Source: Geminocystis sp050753365
GTDB lineage: Bacteria > Cyanobacteriota > Cyanobacteriia > Cyanobacteriales > Cyanobacteriaceae
Assembly: GCF_050753365.1 (NCBI RefSeq)
Contig: NZ_JBLZFY010000003.1
Location: 44,573-108,572, forward strand
Length of the DNA: 64,000 nucleotides
Direction: 5' to 3'
This document shows, in pieces, positions 19,101-26,390 of this stretch; position 1 is the stretch's first letter, and each line of letters opens with the position of its first letter. The notes beneath the pieces were generated by a model that had not been told where the DNA came from, did not search any database, and saw only the letters and a list, made by a program, of their open reading frames with translations. Position numbers and translations under genes: made by a program.

Positions 19101-19955
19101 ACCTAATACATTATAAGGTTTAATTTTATCCGCTATTTCTAAAGTATTTTTGAGCGCTTTTTCTATAGTTTCACTATCAAGATGATCCCGAAATAATAGC
19201 CTCATTTCTTCTTCCGATTTAAGGTATTCTGTTCCCGAATAACGTAGTCTTTTTAACTCCTCAATATTAGTCTTAGTATTAATACATAAAAGGGCATCAT
19301 GGGCTTCGACATCATTACAGGAAATAAAGTGAGAATCATTAGTAGCAACTATTTTTATGTCTAATTTCTCACTGATTTTGACAATTTCAGTGTTAACTAT
19401 TCTATCTTCTTGTGAGCCATGATCTTGAATTTCTAAATAAAAATCATCCCCAAAAACTTTTTTATACCACTTAGCAACTTCCCTCGCTCTTTTATAATTT
19501 CCTTGTAAAATTGCTTGGGGAATTTCTCCTCCTAAACAGGCACTGGTGACGATTAATCCTTCATGATATTCTTCTAATAATTCTTTATTGATACAAGGGC
19601 GACTAAAAATGCCTTTTCCTTGCATTCCTTGAAGATGAGAAATAGTTGTTAATTTAACTAAATTTTGATAACCTTTTTTGTCTTTTGCTAAAACTATTTG
19701 ATGATATTTTTTGATTTTTTTATGGGGTTCTTGTATGTCTCCATTAATTACATACATTTCATTACCAATAATAGGCTTAATACCCGTATTCATACAGTTT
19801 TTAATCAGTTGTATCGCACCATACATCACACCATGATCTGTAATGGCGATCGCTGGCATATTTAGTTGTGTAGCACGATCGATCAAGGCGGGGATTTGAG
19901 AAGCGCCATCGAGAAGACTGTAATCCGTATGAATATGTAAACCAACAAAAGACAT
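16134..19955 (-). CDS. dnaE-N: DNA polymerase III alpha subunit, N-terminal half, with full intein and split-intein N-half
   Basis: 1273 residues. Extein parts: PHP domain from residue 1 (HIHTDYSLLDG at 7-17), polymerase domain with catalytic aspartates in MPDVDTDF (D408, D410) and KMDFLGL (D566). A complete intein occupies Cys706-Asn1104, between TETYGVL and CYQEQIMKMA. The extein resumes at Cys1105 and ends at FAEY (1171-1174), where the N-half of the cyanobacterial split DnaE intein starts (Cys1175) and runs to the end. The remaining polymerase (C-terminal OB/tail half) must be encoded elsewhere behind an IntC; it is not in this window. A functional product needs one cis- and one trans-splicing event. 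Single gene, convergent with the secreted-protein gene. Confidence 0.97.
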   Translation of the reverse strand: MSFVGLHIHTDYSLLDGASQIPALIDRATQLNMPAIAITDHGVMYGAIQLIKNCMNTGIKPIIGNEMYVINGDIQEPHKKIKKYHQIVLAKDKKGYQNLVKLTTISHLQGMQGKGIFSRPCINKELLEEYHEGLIVTSACLGGEIPQAILQGNYKRAREVAKWYKKVFGDDFYLEIQDHGSQEDRIVNTEIVKISEKLDIKIVATNDSHFISCNDVEAHDALLCINTKTNIEELKRLRYSGTEYLKSEEEMRLLFRDHLDSETIEKALKNTLEIADKIKPYNVLGEPRIPNYEVPAGHTAESFLEEVTWEGLLKRLKCYKRSEISQEYRERLEYELKMMEQMGFCTYFLVVWDYIKYARDNNIPVGPGRGSAAGSLVAYALGITNIDPVHHGLLFERFLNPERKSMPDVDTDFCIEKRDQMIKYVTEKYGEDNVAQIITFNRLTSKSVLKDVARVIGIPYSEADYMAKLIPVSRGKPTKLKVMISEETPAPEFKEKYDNEPHVKKWLDMAIRIEGTNKTFGVHAAGVVISSERLDEIVPLQKNNEGAVITQYFMEDLESLGLLKMDFLGLKNLTTIQKTAELIKQNQNITIDVDELPLGERKALEIIAKGTSKKLPYDVAQTHALLERGDLEGVFQLESDGMKQIVKDLKPSGIEDISSILALYRPGPLDAGLIPIFIDRKHGREKIEFQHPLLKPILTETYGVLCLAKGTLINKPDGGYEKIENIQAGEVILTGNGEKVWEATVAKKWSSGIKDVVRITLSTGTEIYTTKNHRFLTPEGDKFVWELNAENNLKNAHIYNSVLYEKWLVSKNNIKLRKNEAYLLGLLIGDGNLASSTPNVTCSEEETAQWVANLMAMTWGGEAKYYFHTRCWYAYVKFNTAPFPTPLTQFMDNIYGNKTWKVRAKNKHLPPHFLDFSEFDRIELLRGLWDSDGCYGDKLIYFRSISPQLLQQLGDLLSTFKISYYLKDNAVYILDKTRFKQIVKESKLPHKKYQISENYLPINSQEFSQLLAHSLTETDSKTRTTLKRSLTKSTLFKPKKSQYSIKLENWEKFYQFLYEKTYLQDVRPVYVISIEEIGKQECFDIEMEDQNSPYFLANNIVTHNCYQEQIMKMAQDLAGYSLGEADLLRRAMGKKKASEMQKHREIFIDGAIKNGVKQEIAENLFKQMVQFAEYCLSYDTEVLTVEVGAIPIGKIVEEKINCQVYSVDKNGFIYTQNIVQWHDRGVQEVFEYELEDGRIIRATKDHKMMIENGEMVEIDRIFDEELELFEVNI
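16137..16433 (-). other. Split DnaE intein, N-terminal half (IntN)
   Basis: Residues 1175-1273 (99 residues) after the extein end FAEY. Typical features: CLSYDTEVL at the start, VGAIPIGKIVEEKI, QWHDRG, YELEDGRIIRATKDHKMM (block B TxxH as TKDH). It ends in an acidic tail, DEELELFEVNI, which pairs electrostatically with IntC. The length is close to the fast-splicing Npu type (about 102 residues). Confidence 0.97.
16644..17840 (-). other. In-frame intein in dnaE with LAGLIDADG homing endonuclease
   Basis: Residues 706-1104 of the dnaE product (399 residues). It starts with Cys (CLAKGTLI), has the splicing block B TxxH as TKNHRF (770-775), and ends VTHN followed by Cys, the standard His-Asn/Cys junction. 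Two endonuclease motifs are visible: LLGLLIGDG (823-831) and LLRGLWDSDG (924-933). Acidic residues of both are kept, so the endonuclease may still cut. Removal would restore YGVL-CYQEQ of the polymerase. Confidence 0.95.
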
Positions 19956-19960
19956 TTAAA

Positions 19961-20021
19961 GAATTAGGAATTAGGAATTAGGAATTAGGAATTAGGAATT
20001 AGGAATTAGGAATTAGGAATT
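19961..20021 (+). repeat. Heptanucleotide tandem array, unit GAATTAG
   Basis: About 8.5 copies of GAATTAG directly upstream of the dnaE start codon (six bases away), so it lies in the 5' untranslated region or core promoter of dnaE. Copy-number change could shift promoter spacing. A looser run (TTCTACATTCTGCATTTTTA..., about 20065-20100) follows. Confidence 0.9.
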
Positions 20022-20096
20022 AATACTACGACAATCTATTTTGCATCAGTACTTAACTTGTTAATTCTACATTCTGCATTTTTAATTCTACATTCT

Positions 20097-20357
20097 TTAT
20101 TCTACCTGTTGTTGATCTCGATCGAGTTCGTGATTGTTAGGAAGGGGAGATTCTTCTGTATCGTCTGTGTCTGAAGGATTATCTTGATTAACGTTTTCAT
20201 CCCAGTCGGAGTCATAACGATTCCAAGGGAGAATCGGCTTATTAGGCAAATTTTCGGTTAATACAGTAATATTATCTAAATCTGGCTCTGGTAATTTTAC
20301 TTTTGGTTCATCGTCATTGTGTTCAGAAATTGAATTAGAATTAGAATCATTAGTCAT
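20097..20357 (-). CDS. Small acidic hypothetical protein
   Basis: 86 residues, strongly acidic and rich in Asn, Asp and Pro, without hydrophobic core segments, so probably disordered (NSISEHNDDEPKVKLPEPDL; PWNRYDSDWDENVNQ). The start ATG at 20357 has a good ribosome-binding site, GAGGAGAGG, a few bases upstream. Function unknown. Confidence 0.55.
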   Translation of the reverse strand: MTNDSNSNSISEHNDDEPKVKLPEPDLDNITVLTENLPNKPILPWNRYDSDWDENVNQDNPSDTDDTEESPLPNNHELDRDQQQVE

Positions 20358-20583
20358 AACCTCTCCTCAATAATTTTCGATTAAATGGCTTTAAGTTCTT
20401 TTATTTGTGAATTATATAACGTTCTAAATCCTTTGTAAATGATAGCAATATTATCAATAAAATTTTAGTGGTTTTATTAAACCATTCTAAATTATAATAT
20501 CTCAATTATTAAATTGTAAAATTCGATCGATATTAAATTTTATCAATATTATTTTAACAATAATAAAAAACTAAATTGTTAAT

Positions 20584-21138
20584 TTATTTGACTACTAATA
20601 CAGGAACAAAATAAGTACTTAAAATGTGAAGCATAATGCAAATAGCAATAGCTAAAGTGGTATAAGCAGAATAAATTAAACATTGAGAAATATCATCAAT
20701 TCTTCTTTTATTTGCTTTATAAATTTCTACTAAATTAGCCATCATTTGTAATTGATATTCTTCGGGGGATAAGGCTAAATAACGTTCTAAAAATTTATTA
20801 TCTTCCAAGTTAGGACTAATAATAACTTGACGAGGTAAAAAGGCATTAATTAAAAGCACAAAATTAATTAAAAATCCTAACACTTCTAACAGACTAAAAA
20901 AGCTAGGAATATAAATTAAACGAGAAATACTTAAACTGGTTAATAAAGCACCATTTACCACGAATAATATATTTAATTTGGTGGTTAAAATATTGGCTTG
21001 TTCGTGTTGTTGTTGACAAACATTGCGGACATCTTCGGAAGCTAAATTAAGGGTAACTTGGCTTAAACAATCGTCCATAGAGGGAATAGAAAGATGTTCT
21101 TTAATGAGGGAGTTAAGGGGAATAAGTGTTGTCACCAT
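20584..21138 (-). CDS. Three-helix membrane protein of unknown function
   Basis: 184 residues. Hydrophobic segments at about residues 52-72 (LNILFVVNGALLTSLSISRL), 76-102 (IPSFFSLLEVLGFLINFVLL) and 156-182 (YSAYTTLAIAICIMLHILST), with a charged stretch of about 55 residues between the second and third. The arrangement resembles SLATT-type or PycTM-like proteins, in which a helical hairpin, a cytoplasmic part and a further helix form an effector pore. That is an analogy of layout only. It is divergent from the MNT/HEPN pair, with 400 bp between. Confidence 0.65.
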   Translation of the reverse strand: MVTTLIPLNSLIKEHLSIPSMDDCLSQVTLNLASEDVRNVCQQQHEQANILTTKLNILFVVNGALLTSLSISRLIYIPSFFSLLEVLGFLINFVLLINAFLPRQVIISPNLEDNKFLERYLALSPEEYQLQMMANLVEIYKANKRRIDDISQCLIYSAYTTLAIAICIMLHILSTYFVPVLVVK

Positions 21139-21541
21139 AGGTTATAATTACATCCTTGATCATTAATGATAAAATATCAAAGTTACATTTATTTTCTCGG
21201 TTTTTTTCCTAAAAATATTCACAAGAAAACTTCCCCAATATTTAACAACTTTAGCAGAGTTTTTAGTTATTAAAATCTTGGGTTTAGATTATGGTTGTTA
21301 TGAGCTATGAGATTTTAACAAAACTTTACAGTCTCAAAAATTCGATCGATTAGCTCTATTTCTATTATGCTCGATCGAGGCAATTTTGGTAAGTATTTTA
21401 AAAAATATTTTGCAGTACAATAAAAACTATTTTTAGTACAATAAATTTGATTAAGGTTATTAGACATCTGGGAAAAATTAGTAGAATAAGGGTTAAAACC
21501 CTAACTACAAACAGATAAAAAATATTCTCTGGAGAAGTCTA
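21139..21541. other. Divergent spacer with GGGTTAAAACCCT repeat
   Basis: 403 bp between the membrane protein and the MNT gene, presumably carrying both promoters. AGGGTTAAAACCCTAACTAC (21489 onward) is a short inverted repeat whose extended form, ending in CTACAAAC, recurs behind ftsZ at 25894-25917. GGAG about 6 bases before the MNT start serves as ribosome-binding site. CGATCGA words occur at 21342 and 21371. Nothing else recognised. Confidence 0.5.
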
Positions 21542-21910
21542 ATGAATACCGAAGATAGTCATATTCAGTATTGGAAAAATAAAATTAGTCAACAAAAACA
21601 AAACCAGATTGAAGAAAAACGGAAAGCAAGAGAGGTTTTAAAGACAATAAAACAGGTATTAATTGAGGATTTTAATGTGAATAAAATAATTTTATTTGGT
21701 TCTTTATTAACTGATAAATTTGATGATGAATCTGATATTGATTTAGCGGTAGGGGGTATTAAAACAAGTGATTATTTTCGAGCTTTTGCTGTAGTTAATG
21801 ACTTAGGAGGAAAATATATGATTGATTTAAAACCATTGGAAGATTTAGAACCTTATTTCTTAGCAAAGGTATTAAAAAAAGGAGAATGTATTTATGAGAA
21901 AAATAAATAA
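21542..21910 (+). CDS. MNT-type nucleotidyltransferase (antitoxin-like)
   Basis: 122 residues. A minimal nucleotidyltransferase with the diagnostic GSx10DxD signature: LFGSLLTDKFDDESDIDLAV (about residues 53-72). It is preceded by a 40-residue charged helix. The partner gene starts at 21894 and overlaps this gene by 17 bp, the arrangement of MNT/HEPN modules, where the MNT protein neutralises the HEPN ribonuclease, in the MntA/HepT case by adding AMP units to a Tyr. Function as an antitoxin is inferred from family and operon only. Confidence 0.85.
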   Translation: MNTEDSHIQYWKNKISQQKQNQIEEKRKAREVLKTIKQVLIEDFNVNKIILFGSLLTDKFDDESDIDLAVGGIKTSDYFRAFAVVNDLGGKYMIDLKPLEDLEPYFLAKVLKKGECIYEKNK

Positions 21911-22403
21911 AAGCCAAATATTAGAAATAATTACTGATATTAATAATGAATTATCGAGGATGGATCAACTAGAAAAAGAAATCAAAGAAACCTATGAAAA
22001 AATCCCACAATATCCAGAATTAATCACCATGCTCCATGAGAGTTTAGCATTAAAACTGCACAATTTTTACACTGGTTGTGAACGTATTTTTCAAATCATT
22101 GCCGATGAGTTAAATGGGGGAAAACCATCTAGTTTTGATTGGCATAGACGTTTACTGGAAAGAATGGCAAATGAACAAATCGATCGACCTTGTGTAATAA
22201 CTATAGATACAGTAAAACAGTTAAAAGACTATTTAGGATTTAGGCATATTGTTAGAAATATTTATGGTTTTGAATTAGATACTAATAGATTAAAAATACT
22301 AATTGATAATTATTTCATTGTTTGGCATAATTTTAAGGAAGATATAAACAATTTTTTAGCATGGCTTGATCAATTAAAAGATTCGATCGAAGATTTAGAT
22401 TAG
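21894..22403 (+). CDS. HEPN-domain (HepT-like) putative ribonuclease
   Basis: 169 residues, all-helical, partner of the overlapping MNT gene. The catalytic region reads LGFRHIVRNIYGFEL (about residues 120-134). In HEPN ribonucleases the motif is Rx4-6H; here the position five after the first Arg is Asn (RHIVRN) rather than His, though a His directly follows the Arg. This could mean weak or lost RNase activity, or a subfamily variant. Other features: helix-rich N-terminus (KSQILEIITDINNELSRMD) and SSFDWHRRLLERMA. Confidence 0.8.
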   Translation: MRKINKSQILEIITDINNELSRMDQLEKEIKETYEKIPQYPELITMLHESLALKLHNFYTGCERIFQIIADELNGGKPSSFDWHRRLLERMANEQIDRPCVITIDTVKQLKDYLGFRHIVRNIYGFELDTNRLKILIDNYFIVWHNFKEDINNFLAWLDQLKDSIEDLD

Positions 22404-22532
22404 ATGAAAAAGAAAAGAAAAATATTTACAATTCAAAATCATAAAATTCTAAGGGATTGCGAACGAAACTTAGGAAAGAAGATATAATCTTCGGTTATAA
22501 TAAATTGAAAACCTTGCAATTATTAATGAATA

Positions 22533-22901
22533 ATGGTTAAAACTTATCAAGTAACTATTCATAATCGACAAACTAACACCAGTGAAACGGTTATTGTACC
22601 TGAAGATAGATACATTTTAAACACAGCAGAACATCAAGACGTTGAACCGCCTTTCTCTTGTCGTAATGGTGCGTGTACTACTTGTGCCGTGAAAATTATT
22701 GAAGGAGAAGTATATCAACCCGAAGCTATGGGATTATCCCCCGATTTACAAAAACAGGGTTATGCTCTATTATGTGTGTCCTATCCTCGATCGAACCTAG
22801 TAGTAGAAACGCAGGACGAAGATGAGGTATATGAATTACAATTTGGACGTTATTTTGGGAGAGGAAAAGTTCGTTTTGGTTTCCCCATTGAGGAAGATTA
22901 A
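22533..22901 (+). CDS. Plant-type [2Fe-2S] ferredoxin with C-terminal extension
   Basis: 122 residues. Cluster ligands: SCRNGACTTC (Cys at about 42, 47, 50) and the fourth Cys in ALLCVSYP (about residue 81). Classical photosynthetic PetF is about 97 residues; this one has an extra tail of about 25 residues, VYELQFGRYFGRGKVRFGF, like the FdC2-type ferredoxins of cyanobacteria and chloroplasts, which are not the main photosystem I acceptor. The TAA stop coincides with the start of a diverged TAAGCTAG... dispersed repeat. Confidence 0.9.
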   Translation: MVKTYQVTIHNRQTNTSETVIVPEDRYILNTAEHQDVEPPFSCRNGACTTCAVKIIEGEVYQPEAMGLSPDLQKQGYALLCVSYPRSNLVVETQDEDEVYELQFGRYFGRGKVRFGFPIEED

Positions 22902-23216
22902 GCTAGTTGGTATTTAAGTCGTCTGATTGAGATAGGCAAAAGGCAAAAGTTAATATCAGTAAATAGTTATCAGTATTATTAACTATTAGACTTCTCCAAT
23001 TATTATGATTTTACCACCGTAGAACAGGCATCTTGCCTGTATTTTTGAATATTTCTATTAGAAAAAAATGTAAGTTAAATGCGTCTTAGCTTAAAACTTT
23101 TGTAACAAAAAAGTGTGTTCTAGGTCATCACTACCCATGAGAAATTTTGGCTATGAGGTTGAATTGAGCTAAAGTCGATGATAGGATAACCACATAATCT
23201 TATCAAATTTAGATTT
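22902..23216. other. Spacer with three dispersed repeats before trpD
   Basis: 315 bp. Contains, in order: a diverged copy of TAAGCTAG...TTTAAGT (22899-22922); a GGCAAAA heptamer pair (about 22935); the palindromic repeat CCGTAGAACAGGCATCTTGC (23017-23040); and TAAGTTAAATGCGTCTTAGC (23071-23093). No gene. The last about 120 bp before trpD probably hold its promoter. Confidence 0.65.
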
Positions 23217-24248
23217 ATGACTCAAGATTGGTCAAACTTACTCACCCAATTACTCGATAAACAATCTTTAACCCAAAGCCAAGCCTCCCGTTTAATGGAA
23301 GGATGGTTAAAAGAAGAAATCCCTCCCGTCTTATCGGGGGCAATTTTAGCCTCCATCCAAGCTAAAGGGGTTAGTGGTACAGAGTTAGCAGGAATGGCTC
23401 AAGTATTACAAGCTCAATCTCGTAACTCCGAAAATCTCAATCATCCTTATCCTGTTATTGACACTTGTGGTACTGGTGGTGATGGAGCTTCTACTTTTAA
23501 TATTTCTACGGCGGTGGCTTTTGTGGCGGCGGCTGCAGGTGTAAAAGTGGCAAAACACGGAAATCGATCGGCTTCTAGTAAAGTCGGTTCAGCCGATGTA
23601 TTAGAATATTTAGGGATCAAGTTAAACGGTGAAGAAACCTTATATAAACAAGCCTTAAACGAGGTGGGGATCACTTTTTTGTTTGCCCCCGGATGGCATC
23701 CGGCAATGAAAGCTGTTGTACCTTTGAGAAAAGAATTGAAGGTAAGAACCATCTTTAACCTATTAGGTCCTTTAGTCAATCCCCTACGCCCCACAGGGCA
23801 AATAATTGGGGTATATGATGCTAAATTTATTGAGCCAGTGGTGACAGCTTTAAAATCTTTATCTCTTAACCGTGCGATCGTACTTCATGGGCGAGAAAAA
23901 CTAGACGAGGCAGGATTAGGAGACATCACGGATTTAGCCCTATTTCAAGAGGGAGAAATTACCATTACTACCTTAAATCCTGAGCAGTTAAATTTAACCG
24001 TAGCGCCTCTAAGCGCCCTCAAAGGAGGAGATGTAGCAGAAAATGCAGAAATTTTAACAAAAGTATTGCAAGGTAAAGGTACACCTGCTCAAAATGATGC
24101 GGTGATTCTTAACGCTTCTTTAGCCTTACAAGTGGGGGAAGTAGTACCAATGGGAGATCATCAAAGTTCGATCGAGCTTTGTCGTCAAATTCTGGCTAGT
24201 GGTACACCTTGGGATAAACTAACAGAATTAGTTAACTTTTTTAATTAA
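23217..24248 (+). CDS. trpD: Anthranilate phosphoribosyltransferase
   Basis: 343 residues, usual length. Transfers the phosphoribosyl group of PRPP to anthranilate, second step of tryptophan synthesis after chorismate. Diagnostic sequences: DTCGTGGDGASTFNIS (PRPP and Mg binding, about residues 82-97), VKVAKHGNRSASSKVGSADV (anthranilate site), FNLLGPLVNPLRP, and GLGDITDLA. It stands alone, not in a trp operon, as is usual in cyanobacteria. Confidence 0.97.
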   Translation: MTQDWSNLLTQLLDKQSLTQSQASRLMEGWLKEEIPPVLSGAILASIQAKGVSGTELAGMAQVLQAQSRNSENLNHPYPVIDTCGTGGDGASTFNISTAVAFVAAAAGVKVAKHGNRSASSKVGSADVLEYLGIKLNGEETLYKQALNEVGITFLFAPGWHPAMKAVVPLRKELKVRTIFNLLGPLVNPLRPTGQIIGVYDAKFIEPVVTALKSLSLNRAIVLHGREKLDEAGLGDITDLALFQEGEITITTLNPEQLNLTVAPLSALKGGDVAENAEILTKVLQGKGTPAQNDAVILNASLALQVGEVVPMGDHQSSIELCRQILASGTPWDKLTELVNFFN

Positions 24249-24610
24249 AAAATATAGAGATACACAAAGTAATGCTATATCCTCATTGTGAGGCAATATC
24301 AGTAATATTATCTAAGTAAAAATAATGAGTTAAAAATTAAGAAATAAAAAAGAATTGGGTGTTAATTCTACATTCTACATTCTACATTCTAAATTCTCTT
24401 TGCAATCTCACAAAATCTCACAAAATCTCACAACTTCTTACAAATAATCAGTAGAGTTTTATTTAATTAATTAGAGAAAAATACTAACAAGTTAAGTTAT
24501 AATTTTGCTGAGTATTGTAGAACAAAAATTATTTTTATAATAAACTCTTATAGTTAGAGAAATTTAAAACAATCAAAAATTAAATTTCATCCCCAACCTA
24601 TAACCTACCC
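24249..24610. repeat. Spacer with two short tandem arrays before ftsZ
   Basis: 362 bp. At 24365-24398 the heptamer TACATTC repeats about four times. At 24404-24434 the decamer CTCACAAAAT repeats about three times. The remaining AT-rich part next to ftsZ (24480-24600) should hold its promoter, but no clear -35/-10 pair can be fixed by eye. Confidence 0.75.
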
Positions 24611-25891
24611 ATGACAAATGATTACCTAGCACAAATGAATGAATCGGATTTAAACCTTGATGAATATTTAGAACCCACGGCGAAAAAACCAGTTAATCGT
24701 AACAACAATTCAACTACTCGCCAAGGTAAACGAGTTAAACAAGGAAATGAGTCACCAGAAACAAATATGAACTTTAATCAAATTATTCCTAGTAACGTGG
24801 CACAAATAAAAGTTATTGGTGTGGGCGGAGGAGGTTGTAATGCAGTTAATCGCATGATTCAGGGTAATGTGGTAGGGGTTGAATTTTGGCAAATCAATAC
24901 CGATGCTCAAGCCCTCGCTCAATCTATGGCGACAAATTGCTTACAAATCGGACAAAAACTCACTAGAGGCTTAGGGGCAGGGGGTAATCCAGCCATTGGG
25001 CAAAAAGCCGCCGAAGAATCCAGAGACGAAATAGCCAAAACCTTAGAAAATACAGATTTAGTATTTATCACCGCAGGAATGGGAGGCGGTACAGGTACAG
25101 GCGCAGCCCCGATCGTAGCTGAAATAGCCAAAGAAATGGGGTGTTTAACCGTAGGAGTTGTAACTCGTCCTTTTACATTTGAAGGAAGAAGACGCACAAC
25201 CCAAGCGGAAGATGGCATTCAAGCCTTAGAGGGAAAAGTTGACACCCTCATCGTCATTCCTAACAATAAATTATTATCGGTAATTCCAGCAGAAACTCCT
25301 TTACAAGAATCCTTCCGTATGGCGGATGATACCTTAAGACAAGGAGTACAAGGCATCTCTGATATTATTACCATACCCGGTTTAGTCAACGTTGATTTTG
25401 CAGACGTTAGAGCCGTTATGGCGGATGCAGGATCAGCTTTAATGGGTATTGGAGTCGGTTCAGGAAAATCAAGGGCAAAAGAAGGCGCTGTGTCGGCAAT
25501 TTCTTCTCCTTTACTAGAGTCTTCCATTCAAGGGGCAACGGGAGTAGTAATCAACATTACTGGAGGAAGCGATTTAACCTTACATGAAGTGAATATTGCC
25601 GCCGAAACCATTTATGAAATAGTTGATCCCAACGCTAATATTATCTTTGGTGCGGTGATTGATGACACCATGCAAGGAGAAATAAGAATTACTGTCATTG
25701 CTACAGGCTTTTCTTCTGAAGCAAGAGTTGCTCCTGTAGTAAAAAGTGTCACCACTCCCAAAACAGATACTTTAACAAATCCTAATCCCACTAATCCTGC
25801 CACCAATAACCCTAATCCTGATCCTAATAATGTGACACAAGGGTTAGATATTCCTGAATTTTTACAACGTCGTCGTTTTCCTCGCCGTTAA
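24611..25891 (+). CDS. ftsZ: Cell division protein FtsZ
   Basis: 426 residues. Tubulin-like GTPase that forms the division ring. N-terminal extension of about 58 residues, polar and disordered, as in other cyanobacteria; then VIGVGGGGCNAVNRMI, the GTP signature GGGTGTGAAPIVAEIAKE, NVDFADVRAVM (synergy loop region), and IFGAVIDDTMQGEIRITVIA. A Pro/Asn-rich linker (about 390-412) leads to the C-terminal peptide DIPEFLQRRRFPRR, which binds division partners. Monocistronic; a short inverted repeat right after the stop codon may terminate it. Confidence 0.98.
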   Translation: MTNDYLAQMNESDLNLDEYLEPTAKKPVNRNNNSTTRQGKRVKQGNESPETNMNFNQIIPSNVAQIKVIGVGGGGCNAVNRMIQGNVVGVEFWQINTDAQALAQSMATNCLQIGQKLTRGLGAGGNPAIGQKAAEESRDEIAKTLENTDLVFITAGMGGGTGTGAAPIVAEIAKEMGCLTVGVVTRPFTFEGRRRTTQAEDGIQALEGKVDTLIVIPNNKLLSVIPAETPLQESFRMADDTLRQGVQGISDIITIPGLVNVDFADVRAVMADAGSALMGIGVGSGKSRAKEGAVSAISSPLLESSIQGATGVVINITGGSDLTLHEVNIAAETIYEIVDPNANIIFGAVIDDTMQGEIRITVIATGFSSEARVAPVVKSVTTPKTDTLTNPNPTNPATNNPNPDPNNVTQGLDIPEFLQRRRFPRR

Positions 25892-25893
25892 GA

Positions 25894-25917
25894 AGGGTTA
25901 AAACCCTCACTACAAAC
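25894..25917 (+). repeat. AGGGTTAAAACCCT...CTACAAAC dispersed repeat behind ftsZ
   Basis: Inverted repeat AGGGTT/AACCCT followed by CACTACAAAC; the same as at 21489-21512. It starts 2 bp after the ftsZ stop codon and may act as a weak terminator, but no T-run follows. Confidence 0.65.
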
Positions 25918-25936
25918 CAATAACACATTTTTGTAG

Positions 25937-25957
25937 GGGTTGAACATTGTTCAACCC
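25937..25957. terminator. Perfect 9-bp hairpin between ftsZ and the MazG-like gene
   Basis: GGGTTGAAC-ATT-GTTCAACCC is a perfect 9-bp stem with a 3-base loop, 45 bp after the ftsZ stop codon. There is no T-tract, so it may stop transcription poorly; it could equally be a repeat element or an operator. The preceding GTAGGG recalls other dispersed repeats. Confidence 0.45.
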
Positions 25958-26005
25958 ATTCTCATCAATAGCATTTGCTTTTACACATCAATTTTAAATT
26001 ATTTT

Positions 26006-26326
26006 ATGAACGTCAAAGAATATCAATTATTAACAAGAAAAACAGCTATTTATCCTCAAGAAACTTTTTTAGAATATCTGACTTTAGGGTTAGCTTCGGA
26101 AGCAGGAGAAGTTAGCGGAGTTGTCAAAAAATATATCAGAAAAGATAATGATTTAGAGACGGCAAAAGAAAAACTTGTCAAAGAATTAGGGGATGTAATG
26201 TGGTATTGGGCGAGATTATGTGATGAGTTGGGTTTAAATCCCGAAGAAGTAATGGAAAAAAATATTAATAAACTCCTGAATCGACAGGCTAATAATACTT
26301 TACAAGGTGACGGTGACGATCGATAA
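26006..26326 (+). CDS. MazG-like nucleotide pyrophosphohydrolase
   Basis: 106 residues from ATG 26006 (MNVKEYQLL). The longer reading from TTG 25940 would run through the hairpin at 25937-25957 and is rejected. The fold is the all-alpha NTP pyrophosphohydrolase; metal ligands appear in GLASEAGEVSGVVKKY (ExxE-type pair) and KELGDVMWYWARL (ExxD). Such small MazG-like enzymes clean up unwanted nucleotides; the precise substrate cannot be told. It lies 65 bp before thyX on the same strand, and both act on nucleotides. Confidence 0.85.
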   Translation: MNVKEYQLLTRKTAIYPQETFLEYLTLGLASEAGEVSGVVKKYIRKDNDLETAKEKLVKELGDVMWYWARLCDELGLNPEEVMEKNINKLLNRQANNTLQGDGDDR

Positions 26327-26328
26327 AT

Positions 26329-26357
26329 TAATAGGTAATAAATAGGTAATAGGTAAT
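26329..26357 (+). repeat. Short heptamer run TAGGTAA
   Basis: AATAGGTAATAAATAGGTAATAGGTAATT, three to four imperfect copies of TAGGTAA between the MazG-like gene and thyX. Confidence 0.7.
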
Positions 26358-26390
26358 TATCAATGATTCTGATGAAAATAAATAATTTTT

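Noticed and set aside
24919..25527. Antisense frames inside ftsZ
   Set aside because: They mirror a highly conserved gene and are shadows of its codon usage.
25940..26005. N-terminal extension of the MazG-like protein from TTG 25940
   Set aside because: It would translate through a perfect hairpin, and the ATG at 26006 fits the family length.
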